In this document: in pieces, positions 42,349 through 51,205 of the stretch
Numbering within the stretch: position 1 is the first letter of the stretch
Layout of the letters: each line of letters opens with the position of its first letter
Assembly: GCA_904502285.1 (NCBI GenBank)
Contig: CAJGEC010000004.1
Span: 1 to 64,000 of the forward strand
Length of the DNA stretch: 64,000 nucleotides
Reading direction: 5' to 3'
DNA from: an uncultured Alistipes sp.
GTDB lineage: Bacteria; Bacteroidota; Bacteroidia; Bacteroidales; Rikenellaceae
Notes under the pieces: generated by a model
Told to the model about the DNA's origin: nothing
The model's database searches: none
The model's input: only the letters and a program-made list of their open reading frames with translations
Made by a program: the position numbers and the translations under genes

Positions 42349-43404
42349 TCAACACTCCGCAGGTAGTTTTTCAACAACCTTTTCGGCAATAGACTGATAA
42401 AACTCCTCTACGCGCATATCTACACCTGTGGCTGGACTTCCATTATCACTTCCCTCCATAATAGATTGAATGATAGGTACTTGTCCGAGTAACTCGATGC
42501 CAGCCTCCTCGGCGTAACGCTTAGCACCACCCTTGCCAAAGATGTAGTAGCGGTTGTCGGGTAGCTCCTCAGGAGTAAACCACGCCATATTCTCCACAAC
42601 ACCCAAAACAGGGATGTTTACCTGCTCGTGTCTAAACATCTCAACTCCACGCACCACATCTGCTACGGCAACCTGCTGAGGGGTAGAGACGATGACAGCA
42701 CCCGAAATCTTGAGTTCATTGATAATAGAGAGGTGTATATCTCCTGTTCCTGGAGGGAGATCCACCAATAGGTAGTCTAACTTACCCCAACGAGTCTGGT
42801 GGATGAGCTGGTGTAGAGCATTCACAGCCATACCTCCTCGCCACATAAGGGCATCCGTAGGCTTAATGAAGAAGCCAATCGACATAATGGTTATACCCAA
42901 CGACTGTGCAGGAATGATAAAGTCGTGACCCTCCTCATCGCGCTCAGCCTCTGGAATATAACCCTCTACGCCAAACATCTTAGTCTGCGAAGGACCATAT
43001 ATATCGGCATCCAAAATACCTACATTATAACCACGCTGGCGGAGTGCTACGGCGAGATTTGCCGTAACGGTAGATTTTCCTACACCACCCTTGCCCGAAG
43101 CAATAGCAATGATATTGGTTATCTCGGTTGTGGTGGTTACATTCTCCTGACGGCGAGGCTTTGGTGCTGCCTCACGGATGATAACTATAGAACGCTTATC
43201 GGGATACGTAGTTGCGATAAGTTGCTCTACTCGTTGCTTGATGCGCTGAGCAAATGGGTCGCGAGCCTTCTGGAAACGAAGGGTTATGGCAATAGAGCCA
43301 TCCTCACCCATATCTGCGCGATCAACAAAACCACTATCGACGATATTATGCTCCGTCTCAGGGTGTATTATGGTGCGTAAAAGCGCCTCTAATTGTTCGT
43401 TCAT
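42349..43404 (-). CDS. Mrp/NBP35 family ATPase (iron-sulfur carrier type)
   Basis: A 351-residue protein with a MIP18/DUF59-like N-terminal domain (about 1-85) and a deviant-Walker P-loop ATPase (IIAIASGKGGVGKSTVTANL, about 98-117; LDADIYGPSQ; LLVDLPPGTGD). The family delivers Fe-S clusters. The usual CxxC after VENM is absent: the segment reads VENMAWFTPEELPDN, and the only Cys in the protein is its last residue. This agrees with what I recall of Bacteroidetes relatives, but makes a standard cluster-carrying mode doubtful. It is last in the dnaB operon. Confidence 0.88.
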   Translation of the reverse strand: MNEQLEALLRTIIHPETEHNIVDSGFVDRADMGEDGSIAITLRFQKARDPFAQRIKQRVEQLIATTYPDKRSIVIIREAAPKPRRQENVTTTTEITNIIAIASGKGGVGKSTVTANLAVALRQRGYNVGILDADIYGPSQTKMFGVEGYIPEAERDEEGHDFIIPAQSLGITIMSIGFFIKPTDALMWRGGMAVNALHQLIHQTRWGKLDYLLVDLPPGTGDIHLSIINELKISGAVIVSTPQQVAVADVVRGVEMFRHEQVNIPVLGVVENMAWFTPEELPDNRYYIFGKGGAKRYAEEAGIELLGQVPIIQSIMEGSDNGSPATGVDMRVEEFYQSIAEKVVEKLPAEC

Positions 43405-43420
43405 ACCTATATTTATATTA

Positions 43421-45241
43421 TTAAAACTCTATCTTCAAATTACCTGGATGCAAGGTCTGAATACCTTGAGTGGTGAATACCACAGGCACCTCCTCAATCA
43501 TACTACACAACTCCTTGCCATAGATATTGAAATCCAACCCCAAGAGAGTGGCGTACTGTGTACCAAAACTATTGAGCCACTCCTCGAAAGGTGTCAAAGG
43601 TGCTACAAACTCATAGATGGTATAGTTGTTAGCGATATCTGCCAACTCCACAGCCTTACCAATAGCCTCGTTGATACCACCTATGGCATCTACTAAGCCA
43701 CACTCCTTACCCATAACACCGCTCCATACTCTACCCTCGGCAACATTATAGACCTCCTCGATGCTCATATTTCTACCCTCGGCAACGTGTGAAGTAAAGG
43801 TGGTATAGACTCTATCAACACCTTTAGTGATGAAGGCCTTCTGCTCATTGCTCAGTGGCTCCAAGAGAGACATACCGAGTGCTGCTGGCGATGTGCCAAC
43901 ACCATCGATGGTGATACCAAGGCGGTAACGTAGGAAGTTATTGATATTTGGAATCATACCGAAGACACCGATAGAACCCGTGAGGGTGGTGTTATCGGCA
44001 AAGATGTAGTCTGCAGGAGCAGAGATGTAGTAACCACCACTTGCTGCCATAGAACCCATAGAGACAACCACAGGTTTTACCTGCTGAAGGAGTACCATCT
44101 CTCGCCATGCTACCTCCGATGCGAGGGCAGAGCCACCAGGGGAGTTCACTCGAAGAACTACAGCCTTAGTATCCTCATCGAGACGTGCCTGACGCAACTC
44201 TGTGGCTAAGCGTGAGCCATAGACAGAGTTATCTTCGTAGAGGTTACCATCGACAATCTGGCCATCAGCATAGATGATAGCAACAAGGCTATTCATAGCG
44301 TATGGCTCATTACCAACAGATGTGGTGAGGGTGTTGCAATCAATCAACGAAGCATACTCTCCAAATGTGATAGTGTTATGTAGGCCCATATCGTTGCGCT
44401 CAACACCATAGCCATCGTAGAGCGTATTCATATAGTCCTCGTGGGCCACAGCATCAATCATACCCACACGCAAGGCATCCTCGGCAAAGACGATACTCAT
44501 ATCTCGTGCAGACTGCATAAGCATCTCTTTAGATATGTTTCGCACCTCCGAAATATCATCGCAGATGCTATTCCAAATAGAGTTAGCCAAAGCCTCGTTC
44601 TGCTTGCGGTTCGCCTCAGACATCTTAGTTAAGAAGTATGGCTCAACGGCACTCTTATATTTGCAAACCGTAGGTCTGAAGATAACAACCTCGATATCGA
44701 GTTTATCGAGCAAACCCTTATAAAATATAGTGCTGAGACCTACACCTCGCCAGTCGAGACCTCCCTCAGGGTTGAGAACGATGTTGTCTGCAACGGAACT
44801 TAGGTAGTACTCATACTGGCTGTAACTGTTGCTATAGGCAACGATAAACTTGCCAGAGCTCTTGAAACGAAGAAGAGCCTTGCGCAACTCCTCCAAGTTA
44901 GCAATATTTGTATTGTCTTTATTCACCAAGGAGATACAAATACCCTTGATATTAGGATCTGTGGCTGCATAATCAATCGCAGCAAGGGCCTTAACAAGGG
45001 TCAAAGACTCCGAAACCGATAGGTTTGCAGCATCTATGGTGCTCAGTGGCGAGCATAGTGGCGAGTCGATGATAGCCTCGTTGAGGTCTATATACAAAAT
45101 AGTATTTTTCTCTATGGGCTTCTGAGACGACTCCATCGAAAGGAGAGCGCCAACCATAACTGATACCGATCCAATAATAAGCACTGCTACACCAATGACC
45201 CAAGCGAGCAATGAAGCAGCAAAAGATTTAAAGAAACTCAT
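43421..45241 (-). CDS. sppA: Signal peptide peptidase SppA, 67K type
   Basis: A 606-residue inner-membrane protease with one N-terminal span (about 12-35) and two ClpP-like halves. The N-terminal half carries the Lys-bearing region (GLDWRGVGLSTIFYKGLLDK), and the C-terminal half the catalytic Ser motif SMGSMAASGGYYISAPAD preceded by LRVNSPGGSALASEVAWREM. It clears leftover signal peptides. It lies between yifB and mrp (gaps 59 and 16 bases). Confidence 0.92.
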   Translation of the reverse strand: MSFFKSFAASLLAWVIGVAVLIIGSVSVMVGALLSMESSQKPIEKNTILYIDLNEAIIDSPLCSPLSTIDAANLSVSESLTLVKALAAIDYAATDPNIKGICISLVNKDNTNIANLEELRKALLRFKSSGKFIVAYSNSYSQYEYYLSSVADNIVLNPEGGLDWRGVGLSTIFYKGLLDKLDIEVVIFRPTVCKYKSAVEPYFLTKMSEANRKQNEALANSIWNSICDDISEVRNISKEMLMQSARDMSIVFAEDALRVGMIDAVAHEDYMNTLYDGYGVERNDMGLHNTITFGEYASLIDCNTLTTSVGNEPYAMNSLVAIIYADGQIVDGNLYEDNSVYGSRLATELRQARLDEDTKAVVLRVNSPGGSALASEVAWREMVLLQQVKPVVVSMGSMAASGGYYISAPADYIFADNTTLTGSIGVFGMIPNINNFLRYRLGITIDGVGTSPAALGMSLLEPLSNEQKAFITKGVDRVYTTFTSHVAEGRNMSIEEVYNVAEGRVWSGVMGKECGLVDAIGGINEAIGKAVELADIANNYTIYEFVAPLTPFEEWLNSFGTQYATLLGLDFNIYGKELCSMIEEVPVVFTTQGIQTLHPGNLKIEF

Positions 45242-45300
45242 AACACCTAATTTTTAAAGTTTATCTCTATCAATGAGCGAGTTGCACAATGTTTATGCAA

Positions 45301-46839
45301 CTAACGACCCAAATTTTCACGATCCAACGAGCGGTAGCCTATGGCCTCGGATATATGTGTTGGCTCGATACACTCCTTGCCCTCGATGTCGGCAATGGTG
45401 CGGGCCAACTTGATGATTCTGTCGTAGGCACGAGCCGAGAGGTTGAGGTGCGACATAGCCATATCCAACAGCGCTCGGCTATCCTTATCCAGCGGAGCAA
45501 AGCGTCGCAACATAGCGCTATTCATCATAGCGTTGCAGTGGATGTTCAACCCCTTGAAGCGCTCCTGCTGTATGTTGCGTGCCTTGATCACACGCTTGCG
45601 TATCTCGCTACTCGACTCACCACGCTCAGAAGATGATATCTCGCTAAGGAGAACTGGCACAACCTCGATGTGCATATCTATACGATCCATCAGCGGGCCC
45701 GATATATGTGCCATATACCTATGTACCGAGGCTGCCGAGCAGGAACACTCCTTGGTAGGGTGTGTGTAGTAGCCACAAGGGCAGGGGTTCATAGAGGCTA
45801 TAAGCATAAAGTTTGCGGGGTACTCCACCGAGTATTTAGCACGAGAAATGGCTATCTTCCTATCCTCCAATGGTTGGCGCAACACTTCAAGCACGCTACG
45901 CCCAAATTCGGGCATCTCGTCGAGGAAGAGTACACCATTATTTGCTAATGACACCTCACCAGGCTGTGGCGACTGTCCACCACCGATGAGTGCCACTTGT
46001 GAGGCGAGGTGGTGTGGCGCACGGAAGGGGCGTTGCGAAATAAGACCTTTGTGGGCCCCTATCTTGCCAGCCACGGAGTGTATCTTTGTGGTCTCCAAGG
46101 CCTCCTCCAAACTCATAGGAGGAAGTATGGAAGGCATACGTCGAGCAAGCATAGTCTTTCCCGAACCTGGAGGGCCTATCATTATTATATTATGGCCTCC
46201 TGCGGCAGCAATCTCCAAGGCGCGCTTCACGAAGTGCTGACCCTTGACATCGGCGAAGTCCTCCATAAACTCTGTGTCGCCCTCCTCCTCCTTCGCTGGT
46301 AGTACACTCTCGGCTACACGGTACTCCCTATGTCCTAAGAGTATCTCGCACAACTCTACAAGTGTGGCAACGGGGACTACCTCGATACCATCAACGATGG
46401 CTCCCTCGGCAACATTCTCTTCGGGCATAAACACTCGCTTTAACCCTCTGTTACGTGCCGAGTCCACTAAGGGTAGGACACCCTTGACGGGACGAAGTGT
46501 GCCATTAAGCGACAACTCGCCAATGAAGAGGGAGTCCTCTAACATTGAGGAGTGTATCTGCTCCTGTGCAACGAGGATACCTATGGCAATGGCTAAATCA
46601 TATTGTGAACCCTCCTTACGCAAGTCGGCAGGGGCAAGGTTTACGATAGTCTTCTTAGTTTGAATCTTGTAGCCCGAATTCTCAAAGGCCGCAGCAATAC
46701 GCTCTTGACTCTCCTTGATGGTGTTGTCGGGAAGGCCGACGATATAGAGGCCGATGCCTCCTTGCGAGACATTGACTTCGGCAGTGACCTCCACAGCCTC
46801 AATACCAGAGATAGCACCCGTATTTATGCGAACAAACAT
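45301..46839 (-). CDS. YifB/ComM family AAA+ ATPase
   Basis: A 512-residue Mg-chelatase-like ATPase. The N-terminal Lon-like (ChlI) domain covers about 1-165 (VNVSQGGIGLYIVGLPDNTI), Walker A GPPGSGKTMLARRMP at about 220-234, Walker B NGVLFLDEMPEF, and a C-terminal helical domain with SARAYDRIIKLARTIADIEG. ComM drives branch migration during natural transformation in some bacteria, so a role in DNA recombination is likely here. It follows dnaB by 12 bases. Confidence 0.92.
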   Translation of the reverse strand: MFVRINTGAISGIEAVEVTAEVNVSQGGIGLYIVGLPDNTIKESQERIAAAFENSGYKIQTKKTIVNLAPADLRKEGSQYDLAIAIGILVAQEQIHSSMLEDSLFIGELSLNGTLRPVKGVLPLVDSARNRGLKRVFMPEENVAEGAIVDGIEVVPVATLVELCEILLGHREYRVAESVLPAKEEEGDTEFMEDFADVKGQHFVKRALEIAAAGGHNIIMIGPPGSGKTMLARRMPSILPPMSLEEALETTKIHSVAGKIGAHKGLISQRPFRAPHHLASQVALIGGGQSPQPGEVSLANNGVLFLDEMPEFGRSVLEVLRQPLEDRKIAISRAKYSVEYPANFMLIASMNPCPCGYYTHPTKECSCSAASVHRYMAHISGPLMDRIDMHIEVVPVLLSEISSSERGESSSEIRKRVIKARNIQQERFKGLNIHCNAMMNSAMLRRFAPLDKDSRALLDMAMSHLNLSARAYDRIIKLARTIADIEGKECIEPTHISEAIGYRSLDRENLGR

Positions 46840-46851
46840 AGAATCAAGAGT

Positions 46852-48441
46852 TTAAAATGGTGCTTCATCATTTGTTGCTCCTCCCGCAGGGGCGATGTCG
46901 AACTCCGAACTACCTCCCATCATACCACTTGAGAAGCCTCCAGCACCCTCAGGACGAATACCCATAGGTGTATTGCTCATTGATGGTCTCTCGTCGTAGA
47001 CCTCATTAGATGAGTAGTTGAGGGCCGTGGCAGTGACAGAACTCTCGGCATCGGCAAACTTAGCCTGATCCTTGATGAAGCGCAATGGTACATCTGTGAC
47101 CTCACCGTTACGGTGCTTAGCGATGATAATCTCGGCCATACCTGCCGTAGACATATTATTTTCGTCAGTGGTAAGTCCGTAGTACTCAGGACGGTGGATG
47201 AATGCTACAACGTCGGCATCCTGCTCGATAGCACCCGACTCACGAAGGTCGGAGAGCTGTGGTCGCTTCGAGCCACCTCGGTTCTCGACATTACGGCTGA
47301 GCTGCGACAGTGCGATGATAGGTACGTTCAACTCCTTGGCAATAGCCTTCAACGTACGCGAGATGAGAGATACCTCCTGCTCACGGTTACCACGAGTTTC
47401 AGGTGTCGAGGCGGTCATCAACTGCAAGTAGTCAATGATGATAAGCTGGATGTCGTGCTGAGTCTTCAGACGACGAGCCTTCGAGCGGAACTCGTATACC
47501 GAGAGGGCTGGGGTGTCGTCGATATAGAGTGGGGCGCGGCCGAGTTCCACGGTATTCTTCTCAAGGTGTTTCCACTGGTCGTCGGTGAGGTTACCCGTGC
47601 GGAGAGCCTTAGGGCTAAGTTGTGTCTCGGCCACGATTAGACGGTTCATCAACTGCACGGAACTCATCTCCAAAGAGAAGAAGGCTACGGGGGTCTTGAA
47701 CTCCACGGTCATATTACGTGCCATAGTAAGCACGAAGGCGGTCTTACCCATAGATGGACGGGCCGCGATGATGATAAGGTCGGATGGCTGCCAACCGAGG
47801 GTGACACTATCGATGTCGGTGAAGCCTGAGCGCACACCGTTGTACTCGCCCGCAGTTTTTGAGGCCTCCTCAATCTGTGCCAAGGCCTTACGCAAGATGT
47901 CCGAAGCCGCAAGAACTGAGCGCTTTACGTTACCCTCAGAGACACGGAATATCTCCTGCTCGGCAAAGCCAATAAGTTCGGTAACATCCACCTCTTCGTC
48001 GTAGGAGCGACGTTGAATCTCGGTGGCCGAGCGGATAAGTTCTCGTTGCACATACTTCTGTGCGATAATCTTGGCGTGGAACTCCACGTGTGCTGCCGAT
48101 GCAACCTTCTGTGTAAGTTCGGCAAGGTATGCTACACCTCCCACCTTTTGCAACTCCTTCTGTGCCTTGAGTCGCTCGGTGACGGTGAAGAGGTCGATAG
48201 CCTTCATCTCGAACGAGAGATCCTGGATAGCCTTAAAAATTATCCTATGCTCCTCAAGGTAGAATGTCTCCACCTTGACATACTCCTGTACGTCGATGAT
48301 AGCATCCTTCTCAAGCATCAAGGCTCCGAGAACGGCCTGCTCAAGCTCCGTCGCCTGAGGGGGGACAGTACCATCAACACCTATTAGTTGGTTATATGTT
48401 TCGCTGTTCTTCTCAGCCGATTTCTTATATTGCTTAGCCAT
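46852..48441 (-). CDS. dnaB: Replicative DNA helicase DnaB
   Basis: A 529-residue hexameric helicase. The N-terminal domain begins at about residue 25 (VPPQATELEQAVLGALMLEK). The RecA-like domain has Walker A IIAARPSMGKTAFVLTMARN (about 225-244), VAFFSLEMSSVQLMNRL, Walker B LIIIDYLQLM and the arginine finger-bearing KHRNGEVTDVPLRF. No intein is present. The ATG at 48441 is chosen because a promoter lies at 48471-48500, inside the frame's longer open stretch to 48525. It heads dnaB-yifB-sppA-mrp. Confidence 0.95.
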   Translation of the reverse strand: MAKQYKKSAEKNSETYNQLIGVDGTVPPQATELEQAVLGALMLEKDAIIDVQEYVKVETFYLEEHRIIFKAIQDLSFEMKAIDLFTVTERLKAQKELQKVGGVAYLAELTQKVASAAHVEFHAKIIAQKYVQRELIRSATEIQRRSYDEEVDVTELIGFAEQEIFRVSEGNVKRSVLAASDILRKALAQIEEASKTAGEYNGVRSGFTDIDSVTLGWQPSDLIIIAARPSMGKTAFVLTMARNMTVEFKTPVAFFSLEMSSVQLMNRLIVAETQLSPKALRTGNLTDDQWKHLEKNTVELGRAPLYIDDTPALSVYEFRSKARRLKTQHDIQLIIIDYLQLMTASTPETRGNREQEVSLISRTLKAIAKELNVPIIALSQLSRNVENRGGSKRPQLSDLRESGAIEQDADVVAFIHRPEYYGLTTDENNMSTAGMAEIIIAKHRNGEVTDVPLRFIKDQAKFADAESSVTATALNYSSNEVYDERPSMSNTPMGIRPEGAGGFSSGMMGGSSEFDIAPAGGATNDEAPF

Positions 48442-48470
48442 ACTTTGCGAGGTTAGGATTAAAACATCCA

Positions 48471-48500
48471 CAAAATTAAGAATTTTTCGTGAACGAACAA
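48471..48500 (-). promoter_or_regulatory. Promoter of the dnaB operon
   Basis: On the minus strand TTG (48498-48500), 19 bases, TAATTTTG (48471-48478). Transcription should start near 48464, 23 bases before the dnaB ATG at 48441. Confidence 0.75.
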
Positions 48501-48637
48501 CAATTCTTAGGCTATAAGTTATCATTAGTTGTGACGGGTTATTAACAGCGACGTGTTGAAAAGAGTTAAAAAAAGGCGGTATCTAACTGTCAATGTGAAA
48601 AAATTTAAAGATTTTCGTTTAATTCCCCCACTTTTCA

Positions 48638-48645
48638 TATCTTTG
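48638..48645 (+). promoter_or_regulatory. -7 box for the ftsX-like/ubiE operon
   Basis: TATCTTTG, 20 bases before the TTG start codon at 48666. The -33 region is weak. Because transcription should begin near 48652, no upstream ATG could serve the gene. Confidence 0.6.
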
Positions 48646-48665
48646 TACGATTATAACGCAAGAAT

Positions 48666-49907
48666 TTGAATACGGAGTTTTACATAGCACGACGTGTGTC
48701 GCAACGAAGCGAGGGAGCTAAGCCTGGTATTATGGAGCGTGTAGCGACCATAGCGACGGCTGTGAGCCTTGCTGTGATTGTCGTCACACTCTCGGTGGTT
48801 GTTGGCTTTAAGCAGGAACTCGGTGTGCTTATATCGTCGAGCATCTCCGACGTGGTGGTCACTGCTCCCCAAAGCCACGGAGTTGTGTCGGGTGTTGGAG
48901 TTGGACGAAACGACCTCATAGAGAGCGTATTCGTCGATGAACATGTTGAGAGGGTATCACCCTTCACGACTAAGGAGGGTGTAATCAAGAGCCAGGATAA
49001 TATCGTGGGTGTATTGCTCAAGGGTGTCGATACACTCTACAACACCGACTTCTTCGAGCAACGTATGCTGGAGGGTAGTTTTCCACGCCTTGGCCGTGAG
49101 CCCCGTTCGAAGGATATTATGCTCTCGGAACGTGTAGCCAAGAGGATGGATGTTGTGGTGGGCGATAGGGTCGAGATGCTCTTCGTGGACCACAAGGGGA
49201 CTATACTAAGAGATAAGTTTGAACTATCGGGCATCTATAGTACGGGGGTAGACTTCTTAGACGAGGTCTACGCCTTTACCGATATGCGCAACGTAGCACG
49301 TCTCTACGATGGAGATAGCGAGGTTGTCACGGGTTATGAGTTGTGGCTCGAAGATGGGGCAGATCCCACGCTCTACAAAGAGGAGCTAAACGACAGGTTT
49401 GTGACACTCTACTTCGACGAGGGAATAGGAGTTGAGGCCTTCACCATTGAGGATATCTTCCCCGATGTGTTCGGCTGGTTGGCCACACACGACGTAACGG
49501 CAATCCTCGTAGTGATTATAATGCTTGTCGTGGCCCTGTTGAATATGGCTACTGCACTGTTAATCATTGTATTGGAGCGAGAGACGATGATTGGCATTTT
49601 GCGCGCCTTGGGTATGGGTCGCAAGGCCGTTTTACGCATATTCCTCTATCGCTCGTTGTTTATCGTTCTTCGAGGAGTGTTGTGGGGAGCCTTCATCGGC
49701 TTTGTCATAGTGTTGGTTCAGCATCTGTGGCGTGTGATACCACTGCCTACCGAGGGCTACCTCTTGGATGCCGTACCTACGGCAATGTGTTGGGGTTGGT
49801 GGTGTTTGGCCATCGTGGGAAGTATCGTGGTGACGCTTCTATGTATGTTGCTTCCTGCGACCTTTGCCACACGCATATCCCCTGTGGAGATTATGCGATA
49901 CGAGTAA
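48666..49907 (+). CDS. FtsX/LolC-type ABC transporter permease
   Basis: A 413-residue protein with an N-terminal span at about 25-48 (TIATAVSLAVIVVTLSVVVG), a periplasmic MacB-like domain at about 50-265, and three C-terminal spans (about 280-305, 325-350, 375-400) of the FtsX type. The start FYIARRVSQRSEG and the segment ETMIGILRALGMGRKAVLRI fit the LolC/LolE group. The start codon is TTG. No ATPase partner is adjacent. Lipoprotein release or another envelope export role is likely. Confidence 0.85.
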   Translation: MNTEFYIARRVSQRSEGAKPGIMERVATIATAVSLAVIVVTLSVVVGFKQELGVLISSSISDVVVTAPQSHGVVSGVGVGRNDLIESVFVDEHVERVSPFTTKEGVIKSQDNIVGVLLKGVDTLYNTDFFEQRMLEGSFPRLGREPRSKDIMLSERVAKRMDVVVGDRVEMLFVDHKGTILRDKFELSGIYSTGVDFLDEVYAFTDMRNVARLYDGDSEVVTGYELWLEDGADPTLYKEELNDRFVTLYFDEGIGVEAFTIEDIFPDVFGWLATHDVTAILVVIIMLVVALLNMATALLIIVLERETMIGILRALGMGRKAVLRIFLYRSLFIVLRGVLWGAFIGFVIVLVQHLWRVIPLPTEGYLLDAVPTAMCWGWWCLAIVGSIVVTLLCMLLPATFATRISPVEIMRYE

Positions 49908-49929
49908 TTTGTAGGATATATTTTAAGTT

Positions 49930-50649
49930 ATGAAACCATATAACCAAGAGCAGACAAAGAAGGAGCAGGTAGAGGAGATGTTCGACAATATCGCCCCGAC
50001 CTACGACCGTCTGAACCATATTATGTCGTTGAATATCGACCGCATCTGGCGTCGTCGTGTTATGCGCATCATTCGTCGCGCTAAGCCACAGCGAATTATG
50101 GATGTGGCGACTGGTACGGGTGACCTTGCGATAGCTATGGCTCGTAAGGTGAACGAGGCGCATATCTTGGGAGTAGACCTCTCGGAGGAGATGCTCAGCG
50201 AGGCAAGAAAGAAGATTAAGAGGCTTGAGCTTGAGAAGCGCATAACTCTCGAAAAGGGTGATGCTGAGAATCTTACGATGGTGGCGTCGGAGAGTGTCGA
50301 TGCCGCTACCGTGGCCTTCGGTGTCAGAAACTTCGAGAATATAGAGCGAGGCCTGAGCGAAATCTATCGTACCCTACGCCCAGGGGGAAAGTTGGTGGTG
50401 TTGGAGTTCTCGATGCCTAAAAACCGTTTGGTGCGTTGGGTCTATCGCCAATATGCTCACCGCCTCTTGCCACGTATTGGTGGTATGATATCTAAGGATA
50501 AGCAGGCCTACACCTATCTGCCCGACTCTGTTGAGGAGTTCCCAGCACCTGAGCGTTTCGCCGAGATACTCAAGGGGGTGGGCTTCAAGAGTGTGAAACT
50601 CAGTTCGCAGAGCTTTGGTATCGCCTACATATACGATGCTACGAAGTAG
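49930..50649 (+). CDS. ubiE/menG: Demethylmenaquinone methyltransferase
   Basis: A 239-residue class I methyltransferase. Motif 1 is MDVATGTGDLAIAMA (about 57-71), followed by ILGVDLSEEML, AATVAFGVRNFENIERGLSE (the UbiE signature) and LVVLEFSMPKN. In an anaerobic Bacteroidetes it converts demethylmenaquinone to menaquinone. It follows the permease gene by 22 bases and precedes two small envelope-protein genes. Confidence 0.94.
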   Translation: MKPYNQEQTKKEQVEEMFDNIAPTYDRLNHIMSLNIDRIWRRRVMRIIRRAKPQRIMDVATGTGDLAIAMARKVNEAHILGVDLSEEMLSEARKKIKRLELEKRITLEKGDAENLTMVASESVDAATVAFGVRNFENIERGLSEIYRTLRPGGKLVVLEFSMPKNRLVRWVYRQYAHRLLPRIGGMISKDKQAYTYLPDSVEEFPAPERFAEILKGVGFKSVKLSSQSFGIAYIYDATK

Positions 50650-50663
50650 TGCGTTAAGTAGTT

Positions 50664-51191
50664 ATGCACAGACTCTTTAGACATAGCCTCGTTGTGTTGC
50701 TTTTTGCCCTGCTTTGCCCCGTCGTGGCAAGGGGAGGTAGCCCCATTGTGGAGCGTTTCAAGGAGCGAGTAGAGGTTAAGGGTATTTCGCGTGTAACACA
50801 TCTGTCGAGTGCGGGTGTGAACCTGTGGGTCGATGTCGAGAATAGGAGTGCTTCGCGCCTTGTGCTTAAGCGTGCGGTGTTGGATGTGGTTGTCGATGGC
50901 GAGGTGCGTATGCAGGTGTCGCTACGCGACAGGGTTGTTGTGGCCCGAAAGAGCGATGGCGAGGTGTTGCTTCCACTGAGGTTTACCAAGCGAAATACAC
51001 TCTCAGTGATAACGCTGTTGCGCCGACTTGTCAGGGACGATATCGACGAAGTGAGCCTCAATATCGACCTTAGAGGAGGAACGATGCTGTTTCGCAAAAA
51101 CTTTGAGGTGCAGGGTGTTACTCTTGTTGAGGTGCTTGGTTGGCTCGGCTTGACCTCGGCCGATGTTTTAGACTTTATGGAGATGTTATAA
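50664..51191 (+). CDS. Small exported protein, LEA-2/WHy-like
   Basis: A 175-residue protein with a signal peptide (about 1-24, LLFALLCPVVARG). The rest is a beta-rich fold with the pattern GVNLWVDVENRSASRLVLKR and a hydrophobic C-terminus (LVEVLGWLGLTSADVLDF). This resembles the LEA-2/WHy beta-sandwich found in Bacteroidetes exported proteins; the assignment is tentative and function unknown. It lies 14 bases after ubiE/menG and is followed closely by the SPOR-like gene. Confidence 0.7.
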   Translation: MHRLFRHSLVVLLFALLCPVVARGGSPIVERFKERVEVKGISRVTHLSSAGVNLWVDVENRSASRLVLKRAVLDVVVDGEVRMQVSLRDRVVVARKSDGEVLLPLRFTKRNTLSVITLLRRLVRDDIDEVSLNIDLRGGTMLFRKNFEVQGVTLVEVLGWLGLTSADVLDFMEML

Positions 51192-51205
51192 TAATGTGTA
51201 AGGAT

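Noticed and set aside
46852..48441. Possible intein in DnaB
   Set aside because: The protein is of normal length and the Walker A region is uninterrupted.
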